Positions 50,021 through 57,850 of a stretch of DNA of 64,000 bases are shown here, piece after piece (within the stretch, counting starts at the first letter, position 1; every line of letters begins with the position of its first letter). Location of the stretch: positions 186,001 through 250,000 of the forward strand of contig CAWDLI010000018.1 of assembly GCA_963803245.1 (NCBI GenBank). The letters run 5' to 3'. The stretch is from JACVRW01 sp963803245. GTDB lineage: Bacteria > Actinomycetota > Thermoleophilia > Solirubrobacterales > Thermoleophilaceae. The position numbers and the translations under genes are program-made. Under the pieces are notes generated by a model. It did no database searches. It saw only the letters and a program-made list of their open reading frames with translations, and was not told the DNA's origin.

Positions 50021-51501
50021 GCGGGATCGGCCCGGTCACCCTCCAGGTGATGCTGGGCGCGCTGCGCGCCGCCTGCGAGGAGATGGGCGCGGTGCTCGTG
50101 CGCTCGGCCCATTCGGCCAACATCAAGGAGCGCCGCGACGCGTCCACGGCCCTGTTCGACGCCGACGGGGCGATGGTCATGCAGGCCGAGCACATCCCGG
50201 TGCACCTGGGCGCGATGCCGGCGGCGGTGGCGGCCGTCCTGCCCGAGGAGCAGGTACCCGGAGAGGCCTGGATCCTCAACGACCCCTACAGCGGCGGCAC
50301 CCACCTGCCCGACGTGACGGTGATCTCGCCGCTCTTCCACGCGGGCGAGCTGTTCGGGTTCGCAGCCAGCCGCGCCCACCACGCCGACGTGGGCGCGCGC
50401 GAGCCCGGCAGCATGCCGGCCGACTCGCGCACACTGGAGGACGAGGGCGTGGTGATCCCGCCCACTCGGCTCACCGAGGAGGTGCTCCGCGACCTCGCCG
50501 GCCGGATGCGCAATCCGCGCCAGCGCGAGGCCGACCTCCGTGCCCAGCTGGCGGCCGGCCGCGCCGGCGCCGAGCGCGTGGAGGCCCTCCTCGAGCGCTT
50601 CGGGCTCGACACCCTCCGAGCCGGGCTGCGCGAGACCCAGGACTACGCGGAGCGGCGCACCCGCGCCCGGATCGCCGAGCTCGAGGACGGCGTGCGCGAG
50701 GCGAGCGACGTGCTCGAGGCCGCGGACGGCGACCTCGAGCTGCGCCTTCGCGCGACCGTCGATGGCGACGAGATCGAGCTCGACTTCCGCGGCTCGGCCG
50801 CTCAGCACGAGGGCAACCTCAACTGCCCGCTCGCGGTGACCGTCTCGGCTTGCTACTTCGCTCTGCGAGTGCTCACCGACCCGGACGTGCCCCCCTGCGC
50901 GGGGGCCTACCGGCCGCTGACGGTGAGCGCCCCGGAGGGTTCGCTCCTGAATGCGAGGCCGCCTGCCGCCGTGGCCGCCGGCAACGTCGAGACCTCCTCG
51001 CGGGTGGCCGATCTCGTGCTCGCCGCGTTCGGCCGGGCTTGTGGCCAGGGGACGATGAACAACCTGACCCTCGGGAATCGCGACTTCACCTACTACGAGA
51101 CCACCGGCGGCGGTCAGGGAGCCTGCCCGGACGCCGGCGGCCCCAGCGCGGTGCACGTGGCCATGTCGAACACCCTCAACACCCCGATCGAGGCGCTCGA
51201 ACTGGAGTTTCCGCTGCGGGCGGTCGAGTACTCGCTCCGGCGCGGCTCGGGCGGCGACGGCCGCTGGAGCGGCGGAGCGGGCGTGGTCCGGGAGCTGGAG
51301 GCGCTCGACGACATGCGCTATTCCCTGATCACCGAGCGCCGCCGCCACCGCCCTCCGGGCGCGGATGGAGGCCTTCCCGGCGCCCTGGGTAGGAACCTGC
51401 TGAACGGACGCGAGCTGCCTCCCAAGGCCTCGGGAGCGCTCGCGCCAGGAGACCGGCTGCGAATCGAGACCCCGGGAGGTGGTGGACATGGAGAGCCATG
51501 A
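50017..51501 (+). CDS. hyuB: hydantoinase/oxoprolinase B subunit
   Basis: A 494-residue partner of HyuA. Typical motifs are SANIKERRDASTALFDADG, MQAEHIPVHLGAMP, ILNDPYSGGTHLPDVTVISP and FAASRAHHADVG. The C-terminal half has RRGSGGDGRWSGGAGVVREL. Length is slightly short of 520-560-residue relatives. It is coupled to hyuA and overlaps the dehydrogenase gene by 14 bp, giving a three-gene catabolic unit. Confidence 0.9.
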   Translation: MSGIGPVTLQVMLGALRAACEEMGAVLVRSAHSANIKERRDASTALFDADGAMVMQAEHIPVHLGAMPAAVAAVLPEEQVPGEAWILNDPYSGGTHLPDVTVISPLFHAGELFGFAASRAHHADVGAREPGSMPADSRTLEDEGVVIPPTRLTEEVLRDLAGRMRNPRQREADLRAQLAAGRAGAERVEALLERFGLDTLRAGLRETQDYAERRTRARIAELEDGVREASDVLEAADGDLELRLRATVDGDEIELDFRGSAAQHEGNLNCPLAVTVSACYFALRVLTDPDVPPCAGAYRPLTVSAPEGSLLNARPPAAVAAGNVETSSRVADLVLAAFGRACGQGTMNNLTLGNRDFTYYETTGGGQGACPDAGGPSAVHVAMSNTLNTPIEALELEFPLRAVEYSLRRGSGGDGRWSGGAGVVRELEALDDMRYSLITERRRHRPPGADGGLPGALGRNLLNGRELPPKASGALAPGDRLRIETPGGGGHGEP

Positions 51502-52378
51502 CGACAACGGCGCGCCGCGGCGCGTGGCGTTCCTCGGGCTCGGGATCATGGGCTGGCCGATGGCGGCCAACCTGGCCCGGGCCGGCTTCGACCTGAGCGT
51601 CTGGACGCGCACGGTAGAGAAGGCCGAGCGCTTCGCCGCGGAGTTCGGCGCTCGGGCGGGAGCCACGCCGGCCGAGGCGGCGGACGGCGCCGACGCCGCC
51701 ATCACGATGGTGGTCGACGCTCCTGAGGTCGAGGCGGTGCTGCTCGGCGATCAGGGTGGTGCGAAGGCCCTCCGGCCCGGCGGGCTCTGCGTCGACATGT
51801 CCACGATCGCGCCCAGCGCCGCGCTCGCCATCGGCGAGCGGCTGCGCGAGGAGGGGCTCGCCCTAGTGGACGCGCCGGTCACCGGGTCGCGTCCCAAGGC
51901 GGAGGCGGGCACCCTCACGATCATGGTCGGAGCCGAGGAGAAGGACTTCGCGCGCGCCCGGCAGCTGCTCGAGGCGATGGGCGAGCTGGTCGTGCACGTG
52001 GGCCCGCCCGGCCATGGGGCGATGACCAAGGTGATCGCCAACACGGTCACGGCGATCAACGCCGCCGCACTCGCCGAGGCGCTGGCCATGGTGAAGAAGG
52101 CGGGCGTGGACCCCGAGGCGTTCCTGCGGGTGGCCGGCTCGGGCTCGAGCGCCTCCACCATGCTGGAGCTCAAGGCCAAGCCGATGCTCGACGGCGACTT
52201 CGAGCCGCTCTTCAAGCTCGAGCACATGCTGAAGGACGTGCGGCACTGCATGGCCGAGGCGCGCGCGCTCGGGATCGAGCTGCGGCTCGCCGAGGTGGCC
52301 GAGCGCCTCTACGCGGAGGCCGCCGAGGAGGGTCTCGGGCAGCTCGACTTCGCCGCCGTGGCCAAGGTCGCGGGCTGA
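51488..52378 (+). CDS. beta-hydroxyacid dehydrogenase (3-hydroxyisobutyrate type)
   Basis: A 296-residue NAD(P)-dependent oxidoreductase. Rossmann motif VAFLGLGIMGWPMAANLARA, substrate motif LVDAPVTGSRPKAEAGTLTI, catalytic Lys region GPPGHGAMTKVIANTV (GxxGxGxxxK-like). Possible substrates are 3-hydroxyisobutyrate, tartronate semialdehyde or succinic semialdehyde. ATG 51488 has GGGAGGTGG upstream inside the hyuB end, supporting co-expression. Confidence 0.92.
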   Translation: MESHDDNGAPRRVAFLGLGIMGWPMAANLARAGFDLSVWTRTVEKAERFAAEFGARAGATPAEAADGADAAITMVVDAPEVEAVLLGDQGGAKALRPGGLCVDMSTIAPSAALAIGERLREEGLALVDAPVTGSRPKAEAGTLTIMVGAEEKDFARARQLLEAMGELVVHVGPPGHGAMTKVIANTVTAINAAALAEALAMVKKAGVDPEAFLRVAGSGSSASTMLELKAKPMLDGDFEPLFKLEHMLKDVRHCMAEARALGIELRLAEVAERLYAEAAEEGLGQLDFAAVAKVAG

Positions 52379-52509
52379 GCACGGAGCAGCCGCCCGGTCG
52401 AAAAGCTTGAAACCGGAGCGGTCTTTCGTAAGAATCCCCAGTTCGCGCCCGCCTGAACCAGGAACGAGGCAAACCTCGCACGGGCGCGACTTGGAGAGTT
52501 CCTCCCCCT

Positions 52510-53139
52510 ATGCCAGTAGCTATCAAAGAATGGGCTGTGACCGTGCGCGCGCTTGCCGAGGGCGAGCAGCTGCTGACCCTGCGCAAGGGCGGCATTCGCG
52601 AGGAGAACAAGCACTTCGAGATCGAGCACGACCGCTTCTTCCTCTATCCGACGTTCGATCACCAGCGCAACGACCTGGTCCGCCAGTCGCACGTGCCGGA
52701 GCTCGAGCGTGCGCTCGAGGAGGGCGTGTGGCCCGATCGCGAGCCGCCCGCCGAGGCGCTGCTCCAGGACGGAGGCATCCCCCAGCCCGATCGCGTGCGC
52801 ATCCGGGCGTGGGCCGAGGTCTCCGCGAGCTACCTGATCACCGACCCGCGGGCGATCGACGCGCTATCGCCGTACTACATCTGGACCAGTGACTACGCCG
52901 AGAAGCGGCTGGCCTGGAAGCGCCGCCATCCGCTTCACGTGATCGTGCTGCGCACCTACCGGATCCCGCGTCCCGTGACCGTCAAGGTGCGTCCCGAGTA
53001 CCAGGGCTGCCGGTCCTGGATCGACCTCTACCGGGATCTGCCCTTCGAGGGCACGCCGGTGCTCTCCGACGACGAGTTCGAGCGCGCGTCGGAGCAGATC
53101 GAGGCGATCGCGTCGGACGCCGTGCCGGTTCTCGCCTAG
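52510..53139 (+). CDS. DUF1802 family protein
   Basis: A 209-residue protein with the DUF1802 features: PVAIKEWAVTVRALAEGEQL, LRKGGIREENKHFEIEHDRF, then FFLYPTFDHQRNDLV and PLHVIVLRTYRIP. The conserved Lys/Gly/Arg/Phe pattern suggests a nuclease- or ligand-like fold, but no function is known. The 131-bp gap upstream has no other gene. It meets the convergent secreted protein by a 4-bp overlap. Confidence 0.85.
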   Translation: MPVAIKEWAVTVRALAEGEQLLTLRKGGIREENKHFEIEHDRFFLYPTFDHQRNDLVRQSHVPELERALEEGVWPDREPPAEALLQDGGIPQPDRVRIRAWAEVSASYLITDPRAIDALSPYYIWTSDYAEKRLAWKRRHPLHVIVLRTYRIPRPVTVKVRPEYQGCRSWIDLYRDLPFEGTPVLSDDEFERASEQIEAIASDAVPVLA

Positions 53140-53633
53140 TCGCAGCCGCGCGGGCCGGCCACCTCTTTCTCGTTCCTGAGCCCGATCGCCGGCACGGGCG
53201 CGCCGGGCGGTCCGTCCACTCCTCCGCGGATCACGAGGCGCACGCTCATCCGGGGCTCGTCACAGGGATCGCCTGCGACCGCGAACGAGCCGACCACCCG
53301 CGTGCCCGCCTTGAGGCCGCCGCCGCTGCAGACCCCGCGCCTCCGCCGCTTGGCACAGGTGAGCGACTCGAACGAGCGCTCTCCCTGCAGCACCGGGGTC
53401 CCGTCCATCCGCCTCAGCGGCTTGGAGCTGTACAGGTGGATGGATGTGACGCTGAAGGAGCAGCGGATGCGGAACTGAGCGTTGAACGCCCGTCCGTCCT
53501 CCTGCCGCACCACCTTCCGGGTCACGGCTGAGCAGTCCGTGTCGAAGGGGTCCCCGGCGGGCCCCGCGGGCGCGATGGCGAGGCTCATCACGGCGAATAC
53601 CGATGTCACCGACACTTGCTCAACGTATCCCAT
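53136..53633 (-). CDS. secreted protein with conserved cysteines, unknown function
   Basis: A 165-residue exported protein with a Sec-like signal (VSVTSVFAVMSLAIAPAGPA). The mature part has about six cysteines (DTDCSAVTRK, IRCSFSV, LTCAKRRRRGVCSGG, DPCDEP, RGCD) probably forming disulfides, and an Arg-rich loop. No family is recognised. It is divergent from the metallopeptidase-like gene with 26 bp between starts. Confidence 0.6.
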   Translation of the reverse strand: MGYVEQVSVTSVFAVMSLAIAPAGPAGDPFDTDCSAVTRKVVRQEDGRAFNAQFRIRCSFSVTSIHLYSSKPLRRMDGTPVLQGERSFESLTCAKRRRRGVCSGGGLKAGTRVVGSFAVAGDPCDEPRMSVRLVIRGGVDGPPGAPVPAIGLRNEKEVAGPRGCD

Positions 53634-53659
53634 CCAACAGCGCCTGTCAGAGTCCCGGC

Positions 53660-54412
53660 GTGGCCTGGGTCGAGAGCCTTTCCCCGTCGTTCTCCGCCCG
53701 GCACGAGTCGGCGCACGCCAGGCAGGCGACCGAGGTGCTCGACGACCTCGAGGAGTTCCGGGAGAGCCTGTCGAGCCTCTTCGAGGTGATCCCGTCCGAG
53801 ATCGCCGTTGTCATGCACGCACGCTCGATCGCGCTGTCGCTCGCCCATCCGTGGCTGCCGCTGGCTCGCCGGGTGGCCGCGCCCGCGAGCCGCCGCTACT
53901 TCGCCGGCTGGTTCGCCGAGCACGAGATCCACGTGCTGGCGCCGAACGCGCTCGAGCGCCGCGCCTCCGCGGTCGCCGGCTCGCGTGAGGCGCTGATTCT
54001 CACCCCGCGGCACGAGTTCGCGCATCTGGTGCTGGGAGCGAACAACCCCGACCTCCCGCCCCCGTTCTCGATCTCGCACTTCCGCCAGTACGTGCGTTGG
54101 GCCTGGCTCTGCGAGGGGGCGGCCGCCTGGCTCTCGGGCCAGACCCCGTTCTTCCGCGCCGCGATCGTGCGCCGTATGCGCGAGGGAGGGCGGCCCGAGT
54201 TCCCGCCCGCACCCTCGGACGCGATGCTGCTGGGCGGCACCGTCTTCACCCTCCTGGAGCGCCGCCGCGGGACCCACGTGGCGGCCGCGCTGGCCACGAG
54301 CCCGCTCGAGCGCGGGGCGCTCGGCCTGGTGGCCGAGGCGTTCGACCGCCCGGTGGCGGCGGTGGAGCGGGACTGGCGCGAGGAGCTGGACTCGATGGCT
54401 GCGTCGGCCTAG
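53660..54412 (+). CDS. putative HExxH metallopeptidase-like protein
   Basis: A 250-residue protein starting AWVESLSPSFSARHESAHAR. The centre carries PRHEFAHLVLGANNP, an HExxH zinc site (near residue 115), and about 40 residues on the segment WLCEGAAAWLSGQ offers a gluzincin-type Glu. This resembles the peptidase MA family. There is no clear signal peptide, and hydrophobic segments are short. GTG start. Catalysis is inference from the motif spacing. Confidence 0.65.
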   Translation: MAWVESLSPSFSARHESAHARQATEVLDDLEEFRESLSSLFEVIPSEIAVVMHARSIALSLAHPWLPLARRVAAPASRRYFAGWFAEHEIHVLAPNALERRASAVAGSREALILTPRHEFAHLVLGANNPDLPPPFSISHFRQYVRWAWLCEGAAAWLSGQTPFFRAAIVRRMREGGRPEFPPAPSDAMLLGGTVFTLLERRRGTHVAAALATSPLERGALGLVAEAFDRPVAAVERDWREELDSMAASA

Positions 54413-54437
54413 GGCCGGCGGCCCCGCGCCCATCATC

Positions 54438-54478
54438 CGCGTCACGTTTGACCGCCATAGGCGGCACAACGTGACGCG
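54438..54478. terminator. two-tier hairpin between convergent genes
   Basis: CGCGTCACGTT (54438-54448) pairs exactly with AACGTGACGCG (54468-54478). Inside it, CCGCC (54452-54456) pairs with GGCGG (54460-54464) around an ATA triloop. The 130-bp gap separates convergent genes ending at 54412 and 54543. The architecture copies that at 26300-26352. It is probably a bidirectional terminator. Confidence 0.6.
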
Positions 54479-54542
54479 CGTGCACGGTCGCCGGTCACCA
54501 CGGCCGCGTAACGGACCACGCCCGACGACGGGCCGGCAGCCG

Positions 54543-55685
54543 TTACAGCCCGAGCGTCTTCGCGATGATGTTCTTCTGGATCTCCGAGGTGCCGCCGTAG
54601 ATGGTGGTCACCACGGCGGCGCGCAGGTGGCGCTCCATCGGATACTCGGTGGCGTAGCCGTACCCGCCCATGATCTGCACGCCCTCGAGGGCGCAGCGCT
54701 TGGCGAGCTCGGTGGCCGCCAGCTTGGCCATCGATGCCTCCTGGGGCAGCATGCGATCGGGGTCCTCGTCGGTCAGGCGCGCCACCCAGCGAACCAGCAG
54801 GCGAACCTTGGCGATCTCCGTAGCCAGGTCCGCGAACTTGTGCGATATCACCTGGAAGCTACCGATCGGGCGGCCAAACTGCTTGCGCTCCTTCGCGTAC
54901 GCGAGCGCGTCGTCGAACGAGCGCTGCGCCAGTCCCAGCGCGCTCGCGGCCAGGATCACGCGCTCGTAGTTGAGGCCCGCCATCAGCTGGATCCAGCCGG
55001 CGCCGTCAGCCCCGAGCAGCGCCTCCTCGGGCACGCGCACCCCATCGAGGTGGAGCTCGTTCGTCTCCTCGCCGCCCATCGTCTTGATCGGTGTGATCGT
55101 CAGGCCGGGCGCGTCGCGCGGCACGAGGATCATCGACAGGTCCTCGTGGCGCTCGCCCGAGCCGGTGCGGCACACGATCAGGATCTCGCTCGCCTTGTGG
55201 GCGTACGAGCACCACATCTTGGAGCCGTCGAGCACCCACTCACGGTCCTCGAGGCGAGCGCGCGTCTTCAGGTTCGCCACGTCGGAGCCGGCCTCCGGCT
55301 CGGACATCGCGATCGCGAGCGTGCCGCCCTTGACCACGTGGTCGTAGAGGCGGCGCTTCTGGTCCTCGCTGCCGAAGCGCCCCAGCGCCCCGACCACGAT
55401 CAGCGTGACGCCGTAGGCGGCGACGGGGATCTGGCCGCGCGCGGTCTCCTCGAGGAACAGCGTCGCGTCAAAGAAGCTGCCGCCGGACCCGCCGTACTCC
55501 TCGGGAATCTGGAGGCCGTACCAGCCGAGCTCGCCCATGCGCCGGGCCACGTCCTCGTTGTGGGCGTCCTCGCCGTCCGCCGTCCACTGGGCCCTGCCGG
55601 CGAAGTCGCGAAGCGCCTCGACGAACGCGCGCTGCTCGTCGCTCAGGCCGTGGTCGGCCGTGGGAACGCTGGCTATGGCACTCAT
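54543..55685 (-). CDS. acyl-CoA dehydrogenase
   Basis: A 380-residue FAD enzyme introducing a 2,3-double bond into acyl-CoA. Motifs are YGGSGGSFFDATLFLEE, AIAMSEPEAGSDVANLKTRA, MWCSYAHKASEILIVCRTG and the C-terminal IMGGYGYATEYPMERHLRAA and IYGGTSEIQKNIIAKTLGL. The catalytic Glu site lies in the EYPMERH/GGTSEIQ region. The ATG overlaps the stop of the second dehydrogenase (ATGA). Chain length unknown. Confidence 0.92.
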   Translation of the reverse strand: MSAIASVPTADHGLSDEQRAFVEALRDFAGRAQWTADGEDAHNEDVARRMGELGWYGLQIPEEYGGSGGSFFDATLFLEETARGQIPVAAYGVTLIVVGALGRFGSEDQKRRLYDHVVKGGTLAIAMSEPEAGSDVANLKTRARLEDREWVLDGSKMWCSYAHKASEILIVCRTGSGERHEDLSMILVPRDAPGLTITPIKTMGGEETNELHLDGVRVPEEALLGADGAGWIQLMAGLNYERVILAASALGLAQRSFDDALAYAKERKQFGRPIGSFQVISHKFADLATEIAKVRLLVRWVARLTDEDPDRMLPQEASMAKLAATELAKRCALEGVQIMGGYGYATEYPMERHLRAAVVTTIYGGTSEIQKNIIAKTLGL

Positions 55686-56902
55686 GCTTCGACGGGCTCG
55701 CGCGGCTTGAAGCGGTTGAGCTCGCGAACCGCGATGACCATCTTGTGGACCTCGTCGGGCCCGTCCGCGATGCGCAGCCAGCGGCCCTGGCGCCACATGG
55801 CGGCCAGCGGCGTGTCGTCAGACATGCCGAGTGCCCCGTGCACCTGCATGGCGCGGTCCACGACCCGCTGGTGCATCTGGGCGGCGATCACCTTGATCAT
55901 CGAGATGTCCTGGCGGGCCGCGCGCTTGCCCGCGGTGTCCATCTTCCAGGCGGCGTGCAGGACCATCAGACGAGCTGAGTCGATCTCCATGCGCGACTTC
56001 GCGATGAAGTCCTGGACGAACTGCTTCTCGGCCAGCGGCCCCCCGAAGGAGGTGCGCTCGTGCGCACGCCGGCACATGAGCTCGAAGGCGCGCTCGGCCG
56101 AGCCGATGGCGCGCATGCAGTGGTGGATCCGGCCGGGGCCGAGGCGGTCCTGCGCGATCGAGAAGCCACCACCGCGCTCGCCCAGCAGGCTGTCCGCGGG
56201 CACGCGCACGTCGTCGTAGCGGACCTCCCAGTGCCCGGGGCCCTCGTCGTGGCCCATCACCGGCACCGGCCTGATGCCCTCGAAGCCGGGGGTGTCGATC
56301 GGGACGACGATCATGCTCGCGCGCTTGTGCGGCGGCGCGTCCGGATCCGTGACGACCATGACGATGGCCACCGAGGCGCCGTTGTAGCCCGAGGTGAACC
56401 ACTTGTGGCCGTTCACGACCCATTCGTCGCCGTCCAGCTCGGCGCGCGCGGCGAGCTGCGTGGGATCCGAGCCCGATGTCTCCGGCTCGGTCATCGAGAA
56501 GCAGCTGCGGATCTCCCCGTCGAGGAGCGGCTGGAGCCAGCGCTCCTTCTGCGCCTCGGTGCCGTGCTCGGCGAGGATCTCCATGTTGCCGGTGTCGGGC
56601 GCCGCGCAGTTGAAGACCGTGGGCGCGACCCCGCTGCGGCCCATGAGCTCGCAGAGCATCCCGTACTCCCAGTTGGTGAGGCCTGGCCCGTACTGGTCGT
56701 CCGGGAGGAAGAGGTTCCAGAGCCCCTCGGCGCGCGCCTGCTCGCGCAGCTCGACCACGATCCGCGCGTAGGGCACCCCGGGGCGCACCTCCTCGTCGAA
56801 GGCGCGCATCGCCTCGGCCTCGACGGGGTCCACGTGCTCCTCCATGAAGGAGCGCACTCGGTCCAGGAGGTCAGTTACGCGATCTGAGGGGGCGAAGTCC
56901 AT
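55682..56902 (-). CDS. acyl-CoA dehydrogenase family protein
   Basis: A 406-residue homolog starting DFAPSDRVTDLLDRVRSFME, close to the ACAD10/11-like group. Signatures are CAAPDTGNMEILAEHGTEAQ, CFSMTEPETSGSDPTQLAAR, GHKWFTSGYNGASVAIVMV and VHGALGMSDDTPLAAMWRQG. First gene of a two-gene unit with the other dehydrogenase; the pair may act as a heteromer as in steroid- or branched-chain-acyl catabolism (inference). Confidence 0.92.
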   Translation of the reverse strand: MDFAPSDRVTDLLDRVRSFMEEHVDPVEAEAMRAFDEEVRPGVPYARIVVELREQARAEGLWNLFLPDDQYGPGLTNWEYGMLCELMGRSGVAPTVFNCAAPDTGNMEILAEHGTEAQKERWLQPLLDGEIRSCFSMTEPETSGSDPTQLAARAELDGDEWVVNGHKWFTSGYNGASVAIVMVVTDPDAPPHKRASMIVVPIDTPGFEGIRPVPVMGHDEGPGHWEVRYDDVRVPADSLLGERGGGFSIAQDRLGPGRIHHCMRAIGSAERAFELMCRRAHERTSFGGPLAEKQFVQDFIAKSRMEIDSARLMVLHAAWKMDTAGKRAARQDISMIKVIAAQMHQRVVDRAMQVHGALGMSDDTPLAAMWRQGRWLRIADGPDEVHKMVIAVRELNRFKPREPVEA

Positions 56903-56965
56903 GGGGCAGCTGATGATATGCCGCTTTGCCGAAGCTCGCGGCTCGGCCGCGAGCGCCCGGACGAA

Positions 56966-57526
56966 TTAGGCCGCGCCCTGCAGAAGCCAGGCGGCGAGAG
57001 CCACCAGACCGCCGCCGCCGAGAATCGCCGCGAACAGCTTCAACGGGTTCGGCCGGCCCCCCTGGGTCCGAGCCTGTGGCGCAAGGCCCGCGACGTTCAG
57101 CAGGTCCCGGGCAAGCTCGGCCCCGGACTCGGGCACCATCACGTCGCGCGGGCCGGCGGCCAGGAAGTCGGGCACGTCGAAGCCCGCGCTTCGGCGCAGC
57201 ATGCTGGGCACGCCCTCCTCGAGCAGCATCCCCTGGATCAGCTCGGCCTCGGCCTGGTTGCGGCCGCCCGCGACGCGCACCAGCTCGCCCTGGGTGTAGG
57301 CGGGATCGATCTTGCGAGCCCGCCCGTGGGCATCGCTCAGCGGCTTCTCGAGCGGCGCGCTTCCGGGTTCCACGAGCGGCGCTCCGCACTTGCCGCAGAA
57401 GCTCTCCCCCTCCTCGCCCGCGGCGCCACACGCGGGACAGGCGAGCGGCGGCTCAGTCCTCGACGACGAGGTCTTCCTCCTCCACCGAGCCGTCGGCCAT
57501 CCGCCAGGCCCTGATGGTCGGCTCAC
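56966..57526 (-). CDS. zinc-ribbon plus DUF2007 membrane protein
   Basis: The coding part begins near LACPACGAAGEEGESFCGKCG (zinc ribbon), continues with a DUF2007-type signal-transducing module (LVRVAGGRNQAEAELIQGML; GPRDVMVPESGAELARDLL) and ends in one transmembrane helix (LFAAILGGGGLVALAAWLL). No normal start lies close to the ribbon; GTG 57526 adds 28 residues shadowing the M67 gene. A CTG overlapping the M67 stop would fit after a one-base insertion, giving LSRRLACPACG. Confidence 0.65.
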   Translation of the reverse strand: MSRPSGPGGWPTARWRRKTSSSRTEPPLACPACGAAGEEGESFCGKCGAPLVEPGSAPLEKPLSDAHGRARKIDPAYTQGELVRVAGGRNQAEAELIQGMLLEEGVPSMLRRSAGFDVPDFLAAGPRDVMVPESGAELARDLLNVAGLAPQARTQGGRPNPLKLFAAILGGGGLVALAAWLLQGAA

Positions 57527-57839
57527 CCGCCAGCGACACGATCAGGTACGTCCAGTGCGGGTAGTGCGCGAGGTTGATGTCCGTCTGGGACGGCTCGGCC
57601 GGGCTCTTCGGATGCGAGTGGTAGATGCCGACCTCGTAGCCCTCGTCGTCCAGCTCGTTGGCCGCGAAGAGGCTCTTGTGGTCGAGCTCGTAGCCGTAGG
57701 GCGAGTGGCGCGGGTTCTCGGCCCGGAAGACCTCCTCCACCACGCCGTCCTTGGCCCGCAGGTAGCCGCAGCACTCGTTGGGCGCGTCCTCGCGAGCGTG
57801 AGCCACGAGCTCGTCCCACATGGCGCGCGCGATCCTCAT
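57453..57839 (-). CDS. mec: M67-family JAMM metallopeptidase (Mec-like)
   Basis: A 128-residue Zn isopeptidase of the JAB/MPN type. The complete JAMM site is present: Glu in NECCGYL, then YHSHPKSPAEPSQTD (HxHPx6Sx2D). The mycobacterial counterpart Mec releases cysteine from the CysO-cysteine adduct. Candidate partners are the CysO-like carrier at 63083 and CysM at 61219. The carrier's extra C-terminal Arg could be a second substrate. ATG start; GTG four codons upstream is possible. Confidence 0.87.
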   Translation of the reverse strand: MRIARAMWDELVAHAREDAPNECCGYLRAKDGVVEEVFRAENPRHSPYGYELDHKSLFAANELDDEGYEVGIYHSHPKSPAEPSQTDINLAHYPHWTYLIVSLAGEPTIRAWRMADGSVEEEDLVVED

Positions 57840-57850
57840 CGCGCCCAACT

